A stretch of DNA of 64,000 bases, from the NCBI RefSeq assembly GCF_038396785.1, contig NZ_CP151087.1:2294001-2358000 (forward strand), given 5' to 3'. The notes beneath the pieces are model-generated. The model made no database searches. It was not told the origin of the DNA and worked only from the letters and a program-made list of their open reading frames with translations. This document shows, in pieces, positions 29,022-39,039 of the stretch (positions are counted from its first letter, which is position 1; each line of letters begins with the position of its first letter). Origin of the DNA: Sphingobacterium thalpophilum (GTDB taxonomy: Bacteria; Bacteroidota; Bacteroidia; Sphingobacteriales; Sphingobacteriaceae). Both the position numbers and the translations under genes were made by a program.

Positions 29022-29573
29022 ATGTTTGACACCACCTTACCTTATAAACTTGTACAGGTACACAAGAACAAGTTCGGCAATAACGAGTCTTTTGTACGTG
29101 AATACATTTTTAAGTTTTATCTTCACAATAAAAAGGGTTGTATAAAATATATTGTAAGCGTTAAAGAATACGCAGAAGGTTTGCTCACTATGGATTACTA
29201 CCCTAAGATTAGTTTAACACCCAAAATATCTACGCTAGATACGGTAAAAGACCTCCGTTATCGTATGTTAACAAAACAAAATTCTTTTGGTAAAATTGGA
29301 GGAACACTGATGGATATTATGGTACTATTTCAGAACAACTATAATTTAAGAATATGGGGATTCTTGGCAGCGAATCTAATAAAGGAAGATACCAATGATA
29401 ATAATAAGCGATACCGTACCTACATTGAAATCCTAAGACGTTCATTTCAAAACAAATATAATGTTTTCGGAAATCGGAAAAATTCAGTTATATTTGTAAT
29501 ACCTAATATTTTAAACAAAAGTATCAAGGAAATAGTAAAGCGATATGAAGACATCTTTGCAGAAACAAACTAA
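29022..29573 (+). CDS. Hypothetical protein, 183 aa
   Basis: I do not recognise this protein. No signal peptide or membrane helix is evident. It is basic and rich in Asn/Lys/Tyr. The N-terminal half looks beta-rich (REYIFKFYLHNKKGCIKYIVSV, LTMDYYPKISL). The middle (FGKIGGTLMDIMVLFQNNYNLRIWGF) followed by DNNKRYRTYIEILRRSFQNKY is faintly like the acetyl-CoA-binding and following segments of GNAT acetyltransferases, but this is only a resemblance by eye. It follows the XRE pair by 127 bp and overlaps a small ORF at its 3' end. The A/T-rich composition and mobile surroundings suggest horizontal origin. Confidence 0.65.
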   Translation: MFDTTLPYKLVQVHKNKFGNNESFVREYIFKFYLHNKKGCIKYIVSVKEYAEGLLTMDYYPKISLTPKISTLDTVKDLRYRMLTKQNSFGKIGGTLMDIMVLFQNNYNLRIWGFLAANLIKEDTNDNNKRYRTYIEILRRSFQNKYNVFGNRKNSVIFVIPNILNKSIKEIVKRYEDIFAETN

Positions 29574-29712
29574 GCACGAAGTTAAGGTAACTCACAGAGT
29601 TCCGAAGACTACGCATGCCGTAACTTCTGACAAGAACAGATTTAAAGGTATGTCTAAAGACCTCGAGAAAGTGGAACCACTCTATATTCCTGGTTACAAA
29701 ATAAGAGGATAA
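29545..29712 (+). CDS. Small basic ORF (55 aa) overlapping the 183-aa gene
   Basis: The ATG at 29545 lies 29 bp inside the end of the preceding gene, in another frame. The TAA is at 29710-29712. The product is Lys/Thr/Val-rich (MKTSLQKQTKHEVKVTHRV ... YIPGYKIRG), with no signal or helix pattern I know. The overlapping arrangement and normal-looking amino-acid use favour a real translationally coupled gene, but there is no homology evidence. It ends 157 bp before the ISAs1 left end. Confidence 0.45.
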   Translation: MKTSLQKQTKHEVKVTHRVPKTTHAVTSDKNRFKGMSKDLEKVEPLYIPGYKIRG

Positions 29713-29869
29713 TTCCTTATATTCTCAACGCCAGCTGTCCGTGTTAAACAACTAATCTGGCTTAATTAGCCCGATAACTTCTCTTTTTTCTAATCGCAAG
29801 TGTTACAAAAATTATAATTCCCTAAATTATAACTCCGATTTTAATTACCACGAATTCGAGGTAGATACA

Positions 29870-31108
29870 GCAGGGTCAACGCATTTAAATTTGGCTAAAC
29901 AGGCTGATTAAGAATTTATCGTCCCATCCTGCCTTTAGCCTTTTGGTGACCATCGACCCATTTGATGTATCTTTCTTCAGCAAGTTCAGTCCTATCTTTC
30001 GGATATAGGAAAAGTTATCGGCGGCATTCTTGGTTCTCTTTCTTTGCCTGTCCTCATTGAAGATCATGTCGAGCGACCAGTGCAGTTTATTTTCTACTCC
30101 CCAATGCTGACGGATATAGGTGTTCAGGCGAGTTGCATCTTCCAGCAGGCTGCTGATATAATATCGCGTCTCTGTTGTTTTTTTATCCTTTAGTTCTCGA
30201 GTGGATGTTATCCGTACCACAGACTGTATCCCAGTCCAGAAAATGCTATTATCTATGAAAGTCAGGTTGGTAATCACTTCCCACCTGCGTTTTTCGATAC
30301 GTCCATGCCCCTTCTCGATGGTCGTATCGGTGGATTCAGGTGCTTGTTTTTCAAACCTTTCGGTAATCTGATCCAGCAGTTCCTGCTAGTTTCCCTTGAC
30401 CGACAGGATATAATCCGCCCCGTTCTCCACGATCTTTGTAGCAATATCGGTCTGTGTCCCCATGGCGTCTATAGTAACGATGCTACCCTGAATGTCCAGC
30501 ATATCCAGCAAAAGCGGAATAGCGGTAATCTCGTTGCTCTTGTCCTGGACTTTGAGCGGCCCCAGCACCAGCTCGTTTTCAGCAGCCCAGGCACTAACCA
30601 TATGAATGGCTGACTGTCCATGGAAACTGTCTTTTGAACCCTTTATGGTCTTGCCCTCTATGCTTATTGACCTTTTTGTTGATCTCCGCATTCTTCAGCC
30701 CTGAGACCCATTCCACAAACATCTTTTCGAACAGTTTGGGGCGAAGGTTGCTGAAAAACCGGTTGATCGTGTCGTGGGATGGGATACCGTTGGACAGTTT
30801 TAGGAAATTTTTCAAAAAACCGTGCTTGGTCTTACCGTAGGATTCTATCGCATCCCAGGATTCTGCCCCACAGAGTACCGCTAGGATGGAAAGGATGATG
30901 ATGTCGACCAATAGATGTCTCTTGTTCCAGTTGACCCGGTAGTCCGGAAAACGCTCGAAATACTCGTGTAGTGATGTTTTTGTCTCTGCCATATCAACAG
31001 CAAAGATACCTCCTGGAGCTGTCAAGACTTTAGTCTTTTTGCCAACACGTAATCAACATTTTGTGAAAACTGAACTGATTTTAAACCTGTTTTATGCGTT
31101 GACCCTGC
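29870..31108 (-). mobile_element. ISAs1-family insertion sequence, decayed, 1239 bp
   Basis: Perfect 15-bp inverted ends: GCAGGGTCAACGCAT at 29870-29884 and its complement at 31094-31108. The transposase inside is broken by a frameshift and a nonsense codon. I could not find a convincing target duplication (flanks GTAGATACA and AATACAATC share only a partial ATACA), so the copy is old or has recombined. Confidence 0.88.
29885..30992 (-). pseudogene. ISAs1-family (H-repeat-type) transposase, two lesions
   Basis: Read from 30992 (MAETKTSLHEYFERFPDYR). The N-terminal part has LVDIIILSILAVLCGAESWD and GIPSHDTINRFFSNL; a single-base frameshift near 30670-30690 moves reading to SISIEGKTIKGSKD. That frame runs through VTIDAMGTQTDIATKI to an in-frame amber TAG at about 30386 (SVKGN-stop-QELLDQITERF), where Gln is expected. 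It resumes as VITNLTFID, YYISSLLEDATRLNTYIRQHWGVENKLHWSLDMIFNED to the end. Motifs are otherwise preserved, so decay is recent but definite. Confidence 0.9.
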
Positions 31109-31210
31109 AATACAATCTATTTTAACACTTATTTCCTAAATAAATTTTAGGAGGCTGTTTCTGGGTTCCTAATATAGATTTTTTCCTCATTTGAATTTTT
31201 ACGCTACTTT

Positions 31211-31870
31211 TCATTCCGTGAAGATATACAGCTGTCCATTTTTTCCTTTGACCGGATTCCTGATCAACGGATCATCTACCCATTTCCAGGTGTTTATCTT
31301 TACGAAGAATTCATTGTTATGAATGCTACCGGATTGGAGAGATTCCAATCATATTTGGCCTTTTTTTGGAGGTATTTTAACAGTAATGTGCCGATCAGTG
31401 AAGTCCAGATTTGTATCATCACTGCATTTTCAGATGTCCCTATGAATGTCGATACTTTTAAGCATTGCTTTAGATGCTTGAAGAATACTTCGATATGCCA
31501 GCGTTGTTATTGATGTTTGCCACAAAAGAAGACTTCCAGCCGGTATTATTGGTTAAAAATTGGTACTCATCGCCCGTGCTGCTGTCTCAAAAGTAAACCA
31601 GACGAAGCAGTTTGCCGTTGTATTTATTGCAGGCAGGACCAGCAAGGTCAATGAGCTCATCTTTAATCATTTCCTTTTCCAGGAGTGCTCCACTCTGATA
31701 TGATTTGATAACCTTCTACTTCATGCCTGTTTTACTCCTGATAACGAAGTAACAGCCAGTGCTGTCCAAATATCCCAAAGCCAGCTATAATCCACGTAAC
31801 CACGATCAACCACCACGCGTCGTATGGGAAAACTGTAGCTACCCGCACGCCGCACGCTGACTCTCATGCA
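31211..31870 (-). pseudogene. Relic of a second IS4-family transposase
   Basis: No long frame survives, but translation in shifting frames shows the family in order: RRVVVDRGYVDYSW (second catalytic Asp), LIDLAGPACNKYNGKLLRLVYF, EYQFLTNNTGWKSSFVANI, WHIEVFFKHLKQCL (the Glu helix), GTSENAVMIQIWTSLIGTLLLKYLQ and finally WKWVDDPLIRNPVKGKNGQLY before a stop at 31211. Several frameshifts and stops separate these blocks and the N-terminal third is missing. It differs in type from the intact IS4-family transposase at 12946. Terminal repeats were not identified. Confidence 0.8.
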
Positions 31871-32144
31871 AGATCTTTGCGAAAATAGGTATCCTTTTGC
31901 CAAAGCATATCCAAAAGAGAAAAGTGATTGTACCCGAATAATGTATGTAAGATTGTAACAATAAAATATACTTACCATTTGTAAGTTTTTCTTGGCGGAC
32001 TTTACCTAAGAATTTCCACTGCTGAAGCAAAGTACGGTATCTAATCCGTAAATTTGATGAAATAAGTTCAGGCTAAACTTACAAAAAATGGTCGGAATTT
32101 CTTCCGACCATTGTAGATATTAAGCTTTCTAAAAATAATTTGAC

Positions 32145-33686
32145 TTAGTTATTCAAATTGGGATTGTTGATTACTTCAGCTTGAGGAATATCCATTGTCA
32201 GTTTATCTGAGTTATATGGGAACTGGGTTCCCGCATCAAACAAATGATTTTCTCCCCTTGTAATAGTAGCTTTGTTACGTTTCATCGCCAAATATGATTT
32301 TCCTTCACCCCACAGCTCTACACGAGTCTGTAAATAAATCTCATCAAGCAAAGATTGTGAAGACAAATTATTGACGTAACTATATGCTGATGCATCCTTG
32401 AATCGTAATGCTAACAGTTTTTTCAGACTTTCCTGTGCTTGAGTCGTATTACCTAAATGCGCATTAGCCTCTGCATTTAAAAGATAAAACTCATCAACAC
32501 GCATATACAAATAATCAGTAGTGATAGTCCTTTGTCCACCTACGACAAGATCCGGAGCGAAAAACTTACCCAACGGTAAATAATCTGCTTCTGGTATAAA
32601 CTGGGTTTTACGAACATCTTTAGAATTAATTTTTTCATAAAGTCCCGCATCTATGCCTTTAGGATCTCCCGCCCAAGCATAGCTATATGTGAAAAGGTCC
32701 ACCTGTCCCCACCACGACACCAAATCAAGATTAGTAGAAGTTTGAATATCGGCTCCCCACATCCAGCTTGAAGTTTCCAAGTTATTGAAACCTGCAGCGC
32801 TGCTGTTGGCCTTATAGTTCCATTGCGAATAATCGGCTATAGGATTCGCGACCGATTTATCAATAGACAATTGACCTGAGACTTGTTCGTAACTTGTCAA
32901 TGGGTATGAACTGTTCATAAGCGACGAAGTTAAATCAGCAACTTTTTGCCAATCTCCGCCAGCTTGTCTTGCAGCATAAGCATAAGCTAACATCCCTTTG
33001 GCTACATCTTGATCAATCTGCCCTTTTGTTGTACGGGAATAACCGTTCAAAAGATCGACAGCTTGAGTCAAATCAGCAATAATGAGATCAAAGATTTCTT
33101 TAGACGTTGCTTTTGGCTGATTGATCTGTGAGGAAGAAGTATAGATCGGCAATATCTTTTCTGATCCTGTACCATACAGATCCTTCGAATATAAATTAGC
33201 CAAATAGAAATATGAATTCGCACGGATTGCTTTTGCCTGTGCATAATAATATTTGTCACTATTGGACTCAGGAACAACATCATTACCGCCCAATTTATCA
33301 ATGACGCTATTTGAAGAATAGATTAAACCATAATAATAACGCCATGGAATATAATTTGGGTTTAACGTATAATTGATTGGCGCGGTAAGGTTAGCTATAG
33401 TCTGATACCAACCATAGTTCACTCCTTCCAATACCATATCTCCACAGAGCATATCCATATAAATATCATATCCTTTCTGACCAAAGTCATCGTGCCCTGT
33501 CGTCCCACCTGTCTCCGTTTGATACATCTGTGCATAAAGTCCTCTGATCAAGGATTCTGTTGATGTTTGCTCAGGAGTCAACTTCTCCGTAGGAGTTGTT
33601 TCCAAAAAATCTTTTTTACAGCTGCTAAATGACAATGAAGTCGCAGCCAAAACGATATATAATAATTTTTTCTTAGTCATTTTCAT
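32145..33686 (-). CDS. SusD/RagB-family outer membrane lipoprotein
   Basis: 513 aa. Signal with lipobox SFSSC then KKDFLETTPTEKLTPEQ. SusD helices include YYGLIYSSNSVIDKLGG and AKAIRANSYFYLANLYSKDLYGT; the C-terminal segment has LLDEIYLQTRVELWGEGKSYLAMKRNK. It is the ligand-binding partner of the SusC encoded upstream; the SusC stop and this ATG share one base (TAATG), so translation is coupled. A second in-frame Met at codon 3 is possible. No catabolic enzyme is next to it, so the substrate is unknown. Confidence 0.94.
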   Translation of the reverse strand: MKMTKKKLLYIVLAATSLSFSSCKKDFLETTPTEKLTPEQTSTESLIRGLYAQMYQTETGGTTGHDDFGQKGYDIYMDMLCGDMVLEGVNYGWYQTIANLTAPINYTLNPNYIPWRYYYGLIYSSNSVIDKLGGNDVVPESNSDKYYYAQAKAIRANSYFYLANLYSKDLYGTGSEKILPIYTSSSQINQPKATSKEIFDLIIADLTQAVDLLNGYSRTTKGQIDQDVAKGMLAYAYAARQAGGDWQKVADLTSSLMNSSYPLTSYEQVSGQLSIDKSVANPIADYSQWNYKANSSAAGFNNLETSSWMWGADIQTSTNLDLVSWWGQVDLFTYSYAWAGDPKGIDAGLYEKINSKDVRKTQFIPEADYLPLGKFFAPDLVVGGQRTITTDYLYMRVDEFYLLNAEANAHLGNTTQAQESLKKLLALRFKDASAYSYVNNLSSQSLLDEIYLQTRVELWGEGKSYLAMKRNKATITRGENHLFDAGTQFPYNSDKLTMDIPQAEVINNPNLNN

Positions 33687-36600
33687 TAAAATTTAGCGCG
33701 TAAACCAACAGAGACAGTAGATAAAGGAGAATAACTATAAGTATCTGTATTACCATTCTCCGAAGCTGACGGATTAAACCCTTTCCGAGCTGATCCCAAC
33801 CATAAGTTGTCGCCCGATACCCAGAGATTTAAATTGCTTAAACCTGCCTTCTCAACAAAAGCTTGCTTGAAAGTGTAACCTAATCTTACATTATTTAAAC
33901 TCAAATAATTTGCTTTTGTCAAGAAACGAGTGGAACGTGAATTAACATTCGGATCAAGCTTGTGATTATTAGATATACGAGGAACATCGGTAATATCACC
34001 TTCTTTCTGCCATCTCTTTAGAATATCGGTAGACCAATTATTGGATCCTAAGTAACCATTCCCCATCAATCCCGCATACGCATAGTCGTACGCATAACCA
34101 CCTAAACGATAAACAAATTGTGCTGCAAAATCAAAATTGGCGTACCCCGCTCTAAGCGTAAATGCTCCTCTCAACTTCGGCAACGATGATTTACCAATAA
34201 AATACTGTGTAGCCTCGGCATAAGTTTTCGTTGTGCTTTCTTTGACTTCCGTATTATCTGGATTACTAAATTGAGAAAGTGACGCTATTTGCTCCCCTGA
34301 ATCAAATTGACCATTATTGTTATTATCAGTATAAAAGACTTTCCAAGTGCTTGCTCCATCTGCTGGATCAACTCCCGCAAAATCAACCATATAATAATCA
34401 AATATAGAATGATCTTTTGCCCATGCATAAGGGGCTTGAACATCAAGCTCTTTCGGCAAATTCGTTGTAGGATCCAGCGGCATTTTGGTAATTTTGTTCG
34501 TAAAAGTTTCACCATTTACACTTAAATCAACAAATCCTTTTGTACCCTTCCACAAATGACCAGTTAAATCAAACTCAAGTCCCTGATTTCTTAGGTTTCC
34601 ATCATTCACCTTGATAAAAGCATATCCTGTAGAAGTACCATATCTTTTATTAAAGATTAGATCTGATGTATTCTTTACATAATATTCGACACTACCCGTC
34701 ACATATTTACCCAAATCAAATTCAACACCAACTTGGAACATTTTCGAAGTCTCCCACGTTAAATCCGGATTTCCTTTTGTATCAAAGATTGTCGCCGCCT
34801 CATCTGTGACATTTTGAACATCATACAAATCATATCCCGGATAGTAGCCAACACCGGCTTGATCACCAAGAATACCATAAGATGCTTTTAGCTTTAAATA
34901 AGGAAGTGTTGAATTTCCTGACAAAAAGTCTTCGTTACTCACAATCCAACCAGCTCCAACCGATCCGAAAGTCCCCCATTTATCTTTAAGGAAACGTGAG
35001 GAACCATCTCTACGTATTGTTCCAGATAAATAGTATTTGCGTGAATAGTCATAGTTAACCTGCCCGAAGAAACTTTCTAACGTATAATCATTAACATATG
35101 ATTTTACGGGATTTGATACTGCGACATTGTTAAATTCCAAAATATCATTATCAACCAAATTGTATCCTGACACAGTACCAATGTGTTGAGAATAATCTGT
35201 AATCTCATGAGCAACTAGAGCCTCTAAATTATGTCCCCCTTCAAAAGAAGTCTTATAACGTAATAAGTTTAATAAATTTAAATTCTTAAGCTCAGTAGTT
35301 TGACGATACAAAGAACCTCCTTGTGAAGCGGAAGATCCATAATATTTATTTCCTCTTTCTGTCAATACATTATTATAATACTCCATACCCAATGTATTCT
35401 CAAAAGTCAGTCCTTTAGCAATGTTAAAATTCAAATAACCACGACCTGAAATTTCATTCCGCTCATGTCTATTGATATCATATGTTGCATCTGCGATAGC
35501 ATTTGTTAAAGATCCAAAACGGCGACTGTTAGTATTACCATAATCATAAACATAACCGCCATAAATATCATCAGCTATCTTATTACCATCAGCATCTCTT
35601 TGAAATAAAGGATATATAGAAGGCATATTATCAACGAACCAAAAAATTGATCCCGAATCACTTGTTTGACCATTATTATTACGGGTTGTCCGAGCAAAAT
35701 TTAGATTAACCCCGGCGTTTAACCAACTTGTTACTTTTTGATTCAAGTTTAGACGCCCTGAAAAGCGCTCAAAATCGGAATTAACAGAATAACCTTTGTC
35801 TTTCAAATAACCAAAAGAGGTAAAATAATCAGATTTATCTGTTCCTCCGCCAAATTTAACATTAGCATCTAAACGAGAAGAACTTTGGAATGCTTCATCT
35901 TCCCAATTTTCAGGATTCCATTTGCGTGTTACGTCCGATTTAAAAGTACGAGTTTCAGGATCGATCATTTCGGAAACATTAGTTGTATTCCAAATGTTAT
36001 TTGACGGATCTAATCCAATACCTTTGCTTTTAAACAAATTATTATTTGCTACTGTAATAGCTTGATCATCTGTATAGCCGGATAATTTCCCGTAATTATA
36101 TATACCTTCCCAACCTAGAGCAACATATTGTTCAGGGCTCTTGATTACATCATAACGAGGAAGCAGAGACATATTCACACCATAGTTAACATCTGCTTCT
36201 ACAAAAGATTTTTTTCCTTTACCATTTTTTGTAGTTACGATAATAACACCATTCGCCCCACGAGACCCGTAAATCGCCGTCGCTGCCGCATCTTTTAAAA
36301 CGGTAATATTAGCAATATCAGCATTATTTATTGAAGTTAAATTTCCGGAGAATGGCACTCCATCAACAACGTACAAAGGATCACGACTACCATTCACCGA
36401 TCCGTATCCCCGTACACGTACCGTTGCAGTAGTTCCGGGCTGACCTGAAGAATTGGTTACTTGAAGTCCCGCCACTTCACCAGCTAAAGCTTGAGAAACG
36501 TTAGATACATTTTTTTTATCAATATTCTCCGCATTGATCTTCTTGGCAGACCCTGTAAATGATTCTTTTGTCGTACTGCCGTATCCAACAACAACAACCT

Positions 36601-36910
36601 CTTCCAAAGCATTGTCATGATTTACCAAAGAGACATTGAATACAGTACTATTGTTATTAACAATAATAGTTTTATCATCAAAACCAACGGAACGGAATAC
36701 GACAACCTTACCTGCCGGTACATTCAATGAATAATTACCATCAGTATCAGTCTGTGTAGCTTGATTAGTTCCTTGTACAACTACTGTCACCCCTGGTATT
36801 GCTTTACCGTCAGCAGATGTAACACGACCACTAATCTTTTTTTCTTGAGCGAATGCAACCGAAGTCAGAATCATACCGCCAACAAGAAAACTTAGTAATG
36901 TTTGTTTCAT
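33686..36910 (-). CDS. SusC/RagA-family TonB-dependent outer membrane transporter
   Basis: 1074 aa. Signal peptide (1-21, ending AFA), carboxypeptidase-D-like domain (KISGRVTSADGKAIPGVTVVVQG), TonB-box region (LEEVVVVGYGS), plug (RVRGYGSVNGSRDPLYVVDGVPFSG, GVIIVTTKNG), then barrel ending SVGLRAKF. The N-terminal ~80 residues are close to the SusC proteins starting at 6658 and 15374, a paralogous group. No STN domain. It forms a coupled pair with the SusD gene. Confidence 0.95.
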   Translation of the reverse strand: MKQTLLSFLVGGMILTSVAFAQEKKISGRVTSADGKAIPGVTVVVQGTNQATQTDTDGNYSLNVPAGKVVVFRSVGFDDKTIIVNNNSTVFNVSLVNHDNALEEVVVVGYGSTTKESFTGSAKKINAENIDKKNVSNVSQALAGEVAGLQVTNSSGQPGTTATVRVRGYGSVNGSRDPLYVVDGVPFSGNLTSINNADIANITVLKDAAATAIYGSRGANGVIIVTTKNGKGKKSFVEADVNYGVNMSLLPRYDVIKSPEQYVALGWEGIYNYGKLSGYTDDQAITVANNNLFKSKGIGLDPSNNIWNTTNVSEMIDPETRTFKSDVTRKWNPENWEDEAFQSSSRLDANVKFGGGTDKSDYFTSFGYLKDKGYSVNSDFERFSGRLNLNQKVTSWLNAGVNLNFARTTRNNNGQTSDSGSIFWFVDNMPSIYPLFQRDADGNKIADDIYGGYVYDYGNTNSRRFGSLTNAIADATYDINRHERNEISGRGYLNFNIAKGLTFENTLGMEYYNNVLTERGNKYYGSSASQGGSLYRQTTELKNLNLLNLLRYKTSFEGGHNLEALVAHEITDYSQHIGTVSGYNLVDNDILEFNNVAVSNPVKSYVNDYTLESFFGQVNYDYSRKYYLSGTIRRDGSSRFLKDKWGTFGSVGAGWIVSNEDFLSGNSTLPYLKLKASYGILGDQAGVGYYPGYDLYDVQNVTDEAATIFDTKGNPDLTWETSKMFQVGVEFDLGKYVTGSVEYYVKNTSDLIFNKRYGTSTGYAFIKVNDGNLRNQGLEFDLTGHLWKGTKGFVDLSVNGETFTNKITKMPLDPTTNLPKELDVQAPYAWAKDHSIFDYYMVDFAGVDPADGASTWKVFYTDNNNNGQFDSGEQIASLSQFSNPDNTEVKESTTKTYAEATQYFIGKSSLPKLRGAFTLRAGYANFDFAAQFVYRLGGYAYDYAYAGLMGNGYLGSNNWSTDILKRWQKEGDITDVPRISNNHKLDPNVNSRSTRFLTKANYLSLNNVRLGYTFKQAFVEKAGLSNLNLWVSGDNLWLGSARKGFNPSASENGNTDTYSYSPLSTVSVGLRAKF

Positions 36911-37480
36911 GTTTTAGTTAGTTAATTTTATTATTTTTTCTAATCCTATATATTGATACAAATTATATCCGTTATCATAACCGTCTAAACATAAATTGCT
37001 TAGACAATAAACAGCAAAAAACATAACATGCTATTGCAGTTTATTCAGTAACAGTTGAAAATATTTTTGGAAAAGCGGGCCCCAGGTAGATGCAGGGTCA
37101 GTCCTTAGATAAATATCCAGCTGTAAAATTTGCTCTTTTCAGCATTTACAGTAAATAATAGTTAGTGCGATTTTTATTAGCGGTGTCAAATATAGAAAGC
37201 CAAAGTTGCTTTTACAAGTTTTTTAACATAATCTCCAGAAAGCAGAAAATACCGCAATAATAAGTTCACAATTTTACAAATTGTTACAAAAGAATCATTT
37301 TAGAATAAAAACTCATCAAACAATTTTCAAACAGAATTTTATACGGAATGAACCATAATTAACAAAACATTAACAATGTTATAAGAAAACGTTAACATGT
37401 TAATCTCCTATTTTTTTGTATTAACAGCCCATGCAATTTATAATGATTCTAAACACTTTAAAATCGAATTATAACAAAAA
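36911..37480. other. Intergenic region upstream of SusC
   Basis: 570 bp, strongly A/T-rich (many TTAACA-like words near 37350-37400), with no ORF. It should contain the SusC promoter for the operon ending at 32145. I see no repeat array, riboswitch or mobile end here. Confidence 0.5.
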
Positions 37481-37514
37481 AAAGACGCTCGACCATCTCA
37501 GGCTGAGCGTCTTT
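37481..37514 (-). terminator. Terminator after serS
   Basis: AAAGACGCTC pairs perfectly with GAGCGTCTTT around a 14-base loop, 46 bp beyond the serS stop, with A and T runs on both flanks. Confidence 0.85.
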
Positions 37515-37559
37515 CATATTGAGATTAAATAAGTCTAAAGACGACTTATTTATTGATAT

Positions 37560-38831
37560 TTAATCGATATACTCAAATTTAGTGTACGGAACCAAAACTG
37601 CTGGAATCTTAATTCCTTTTTCCGTTTGATTATTCTCCAATATCGCTGCGACAATACGTGGTAAAGCTAATGCCGAACCGTTCAAGGTATGTGCCAGTTG
37701 CATCTTGCCATCAGCATTTTTAAAACGGACTTTCAAACGATTCGCTTGATAAGTTTCAAAATTGGAAACGGAAGATACCTCTAACCAACGTTTCTGAGCA
37801 GAACTATACACTTCCATGTCATAGGTCAATGCAGAAGTAAAACTCATATCTCCACCGCAAAGGCGCAGTACACGGTAAGGCAGCTCTAATTTCTGCAACA
37901 GTCCTTGTACGTATAAACTCATTTCTTCCAGCACTTCATAGGACTTTTCAGGATGTACAAGCTGCACCGTCTCCACTTTATCAAATTGGTGCAACCGGTT
38001 TAATCCACGTACATGTGCCCCGTATGAACCTGCTTCACGACGGAAACATGGTGTATAAGCACAATGTTTGATCGGAAACTGTCCTTCTTTCACAATCTCG
38101 TCTCTATAAATGTTGGTGACCGGAACTTCAGCTGTAGGGATCAAATACAGATTGTCGTTACCCACATAGTACATCTGTCCTTCTTTATCCGGTAATTGTC
38201 CCGTAGCAAATGCAGAATCTTCATTGACCAAGATAGGCACCTGTACTTCTTCGTATCCTTCTTCTGCTGCCTGATCCAAAAAGAAATTGATCAATGCCCG
38301 TTGCAATTTAGCGCCTTTGCCTTTATAGATAGGAAAACCTGCACCGGCAACTTTTACGCCAAGCTCTAAATCAACAATATCATATTTGTTCAACAATTCC
38401 CAATGCGGCAATGCATCCTCCGACAAAGCCGGGATTTCGCCATGGCTCAAAACAACTTCATTGTCCTCAGCACTTACACCTGCTGGAACAGATTGATGCG
38501 GTAAATTAGGTAATTGTACGATCTTCTCATTCAATTCTGCTTCAATTGTTCCCAATTGATCCAAAAGTTGCTTCACTTGCTCCTTATATCCCGAAGATTT
38601 GGATTTAACGGTTTCAGCTTCTTCTTTTTTACCTTGGCGCATCAGATCTCCAATCTGTTTTGCTGCCGCATTAGCCTCTGCCGAAAGTGCGTCAGATTCC
38701 GATTGGATCTTACGACGATCTTCATCTAAACTGATGATTTCGTCGACCAATCCAATTTCCTTGAAATGCTTGACAGCCAATCTTTCGATTACCGTATCCC
38801 TGTTCTCACGGATATAATTCAATTGCAACAT
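37560..38831 (-). CDS. serS: Seryl-tRNA synthetase
   Basis: 423 aa, the usual bacterial length. It charges tRNA-Ser (and the Sec tRNA where present) with serine in the cytoplasm. The N-terminal ~110 residues form the long antiparallel coiled-coil arm that grips the tRNA variable arm. The class II core follows: motif 2 in HCAYTPCFRREAGSYG and motif 3 in NGSALALPRIVAAILENNQ; GQLPDKEGQMYYV and TAEVPVTNIYRDE are typical of SerRS. It is monocistronic with its own promoter and terminator. Confidence 0.97.
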   Translation of the reverse strand: MLQLNYIRENRDTVIERLAVKHFKEIGLVDEIISLDEDRRKIQSESDALSAEANAAAKQIGDLMRQGKKEEAETVKSKSSGYKEQVKQLLDQLGTIEAELNEKIVQLPNLPHQSVPAGVSAEDNEVVLSHGEIPALSEDALPHWELLNKYDIVDLELGVKVAGAGFPIYKGKGAKLQRALINFFLDQAAEEGYEEVQVPILVNEDSAFATGQLPDKEGQMYYVGNDNLYLIPTAEVPVTNIYRDEIVKEGQFPIKHCAYTPCFRREAGSYGAHVRGLNRLHQFDKVETVQLVHPEKSYEVLEEMSLYVQGLLQKLELPYRVLRLCGGDMSFTSALTYDMEVYSSAQKRWLEVSSVSNFETYQANRLKVRFKNADGKMQLAHTLNGSALALPRIVAAILENNQTEKGIKIPAVLVPYTKFEYID

Positions 38832-38860
38832 AATATAAATGTGTTATTTAAAATAGTGAA

Positions 38861-38891
38861 CAAACTTAGATAAATTTGCCTTTATTTACAA
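38861..38891 (-). promoter_or_regulatory. serS promoter (TTG-N20-TAAGTTTG)
   Basis: Read on the minus strand, TTG at 38891-38889 is followed after 20 bp by TAAGTTTG at 38868-38861, the Bacteroidota -33/-7 arrangement, 30 bp before the ATG. The 19 bases GCAAATTTATCTAAGTTTG also occur in front of the bifunctional nuclease gene at 47807-47825. Confidence 0.75.
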
Positions 38892-38984
38892 GCAATTTTA
38901 TTCCTAAACCACCATCAAAAAGGCTTTTTGACTACTTTACGGCGCTCTATTTTCATTACACCGCACCGGCTAACATCCATCAGC

Positions 38985-39008
38985 CCATGGAAGACCAATC
39001 TTCCATGG
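38985..39008. repeat. Perfect hairpin between fba and serS
   Basis: CCATGGAAGA pairs with TCTTCCATGG around a 4-base CCAA loop. There is no T-tract, so its role is unclear. Confidence 0.5.
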
Positions 39009-39039
39009 AACCGATATTTACACCCCATAATTCATAGAA

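Noticed and set aside
29022-29573. Confident GNAT acetyltransferase call
   Set aside because: Only a loose pattern by eye; the acetyl-CoA loop is not convincing without a profile search.
29861-31120. A target-site duplication for the ISAs1 element
   Set aside because: Flanks share only about ATACA with an offset; not enough to claim a duplication.
31319-31513. Plus-strand ORF of 64 codons
   Set aside because: It is the antisense of the IS4-type transposase relic, which explains the sequence better.
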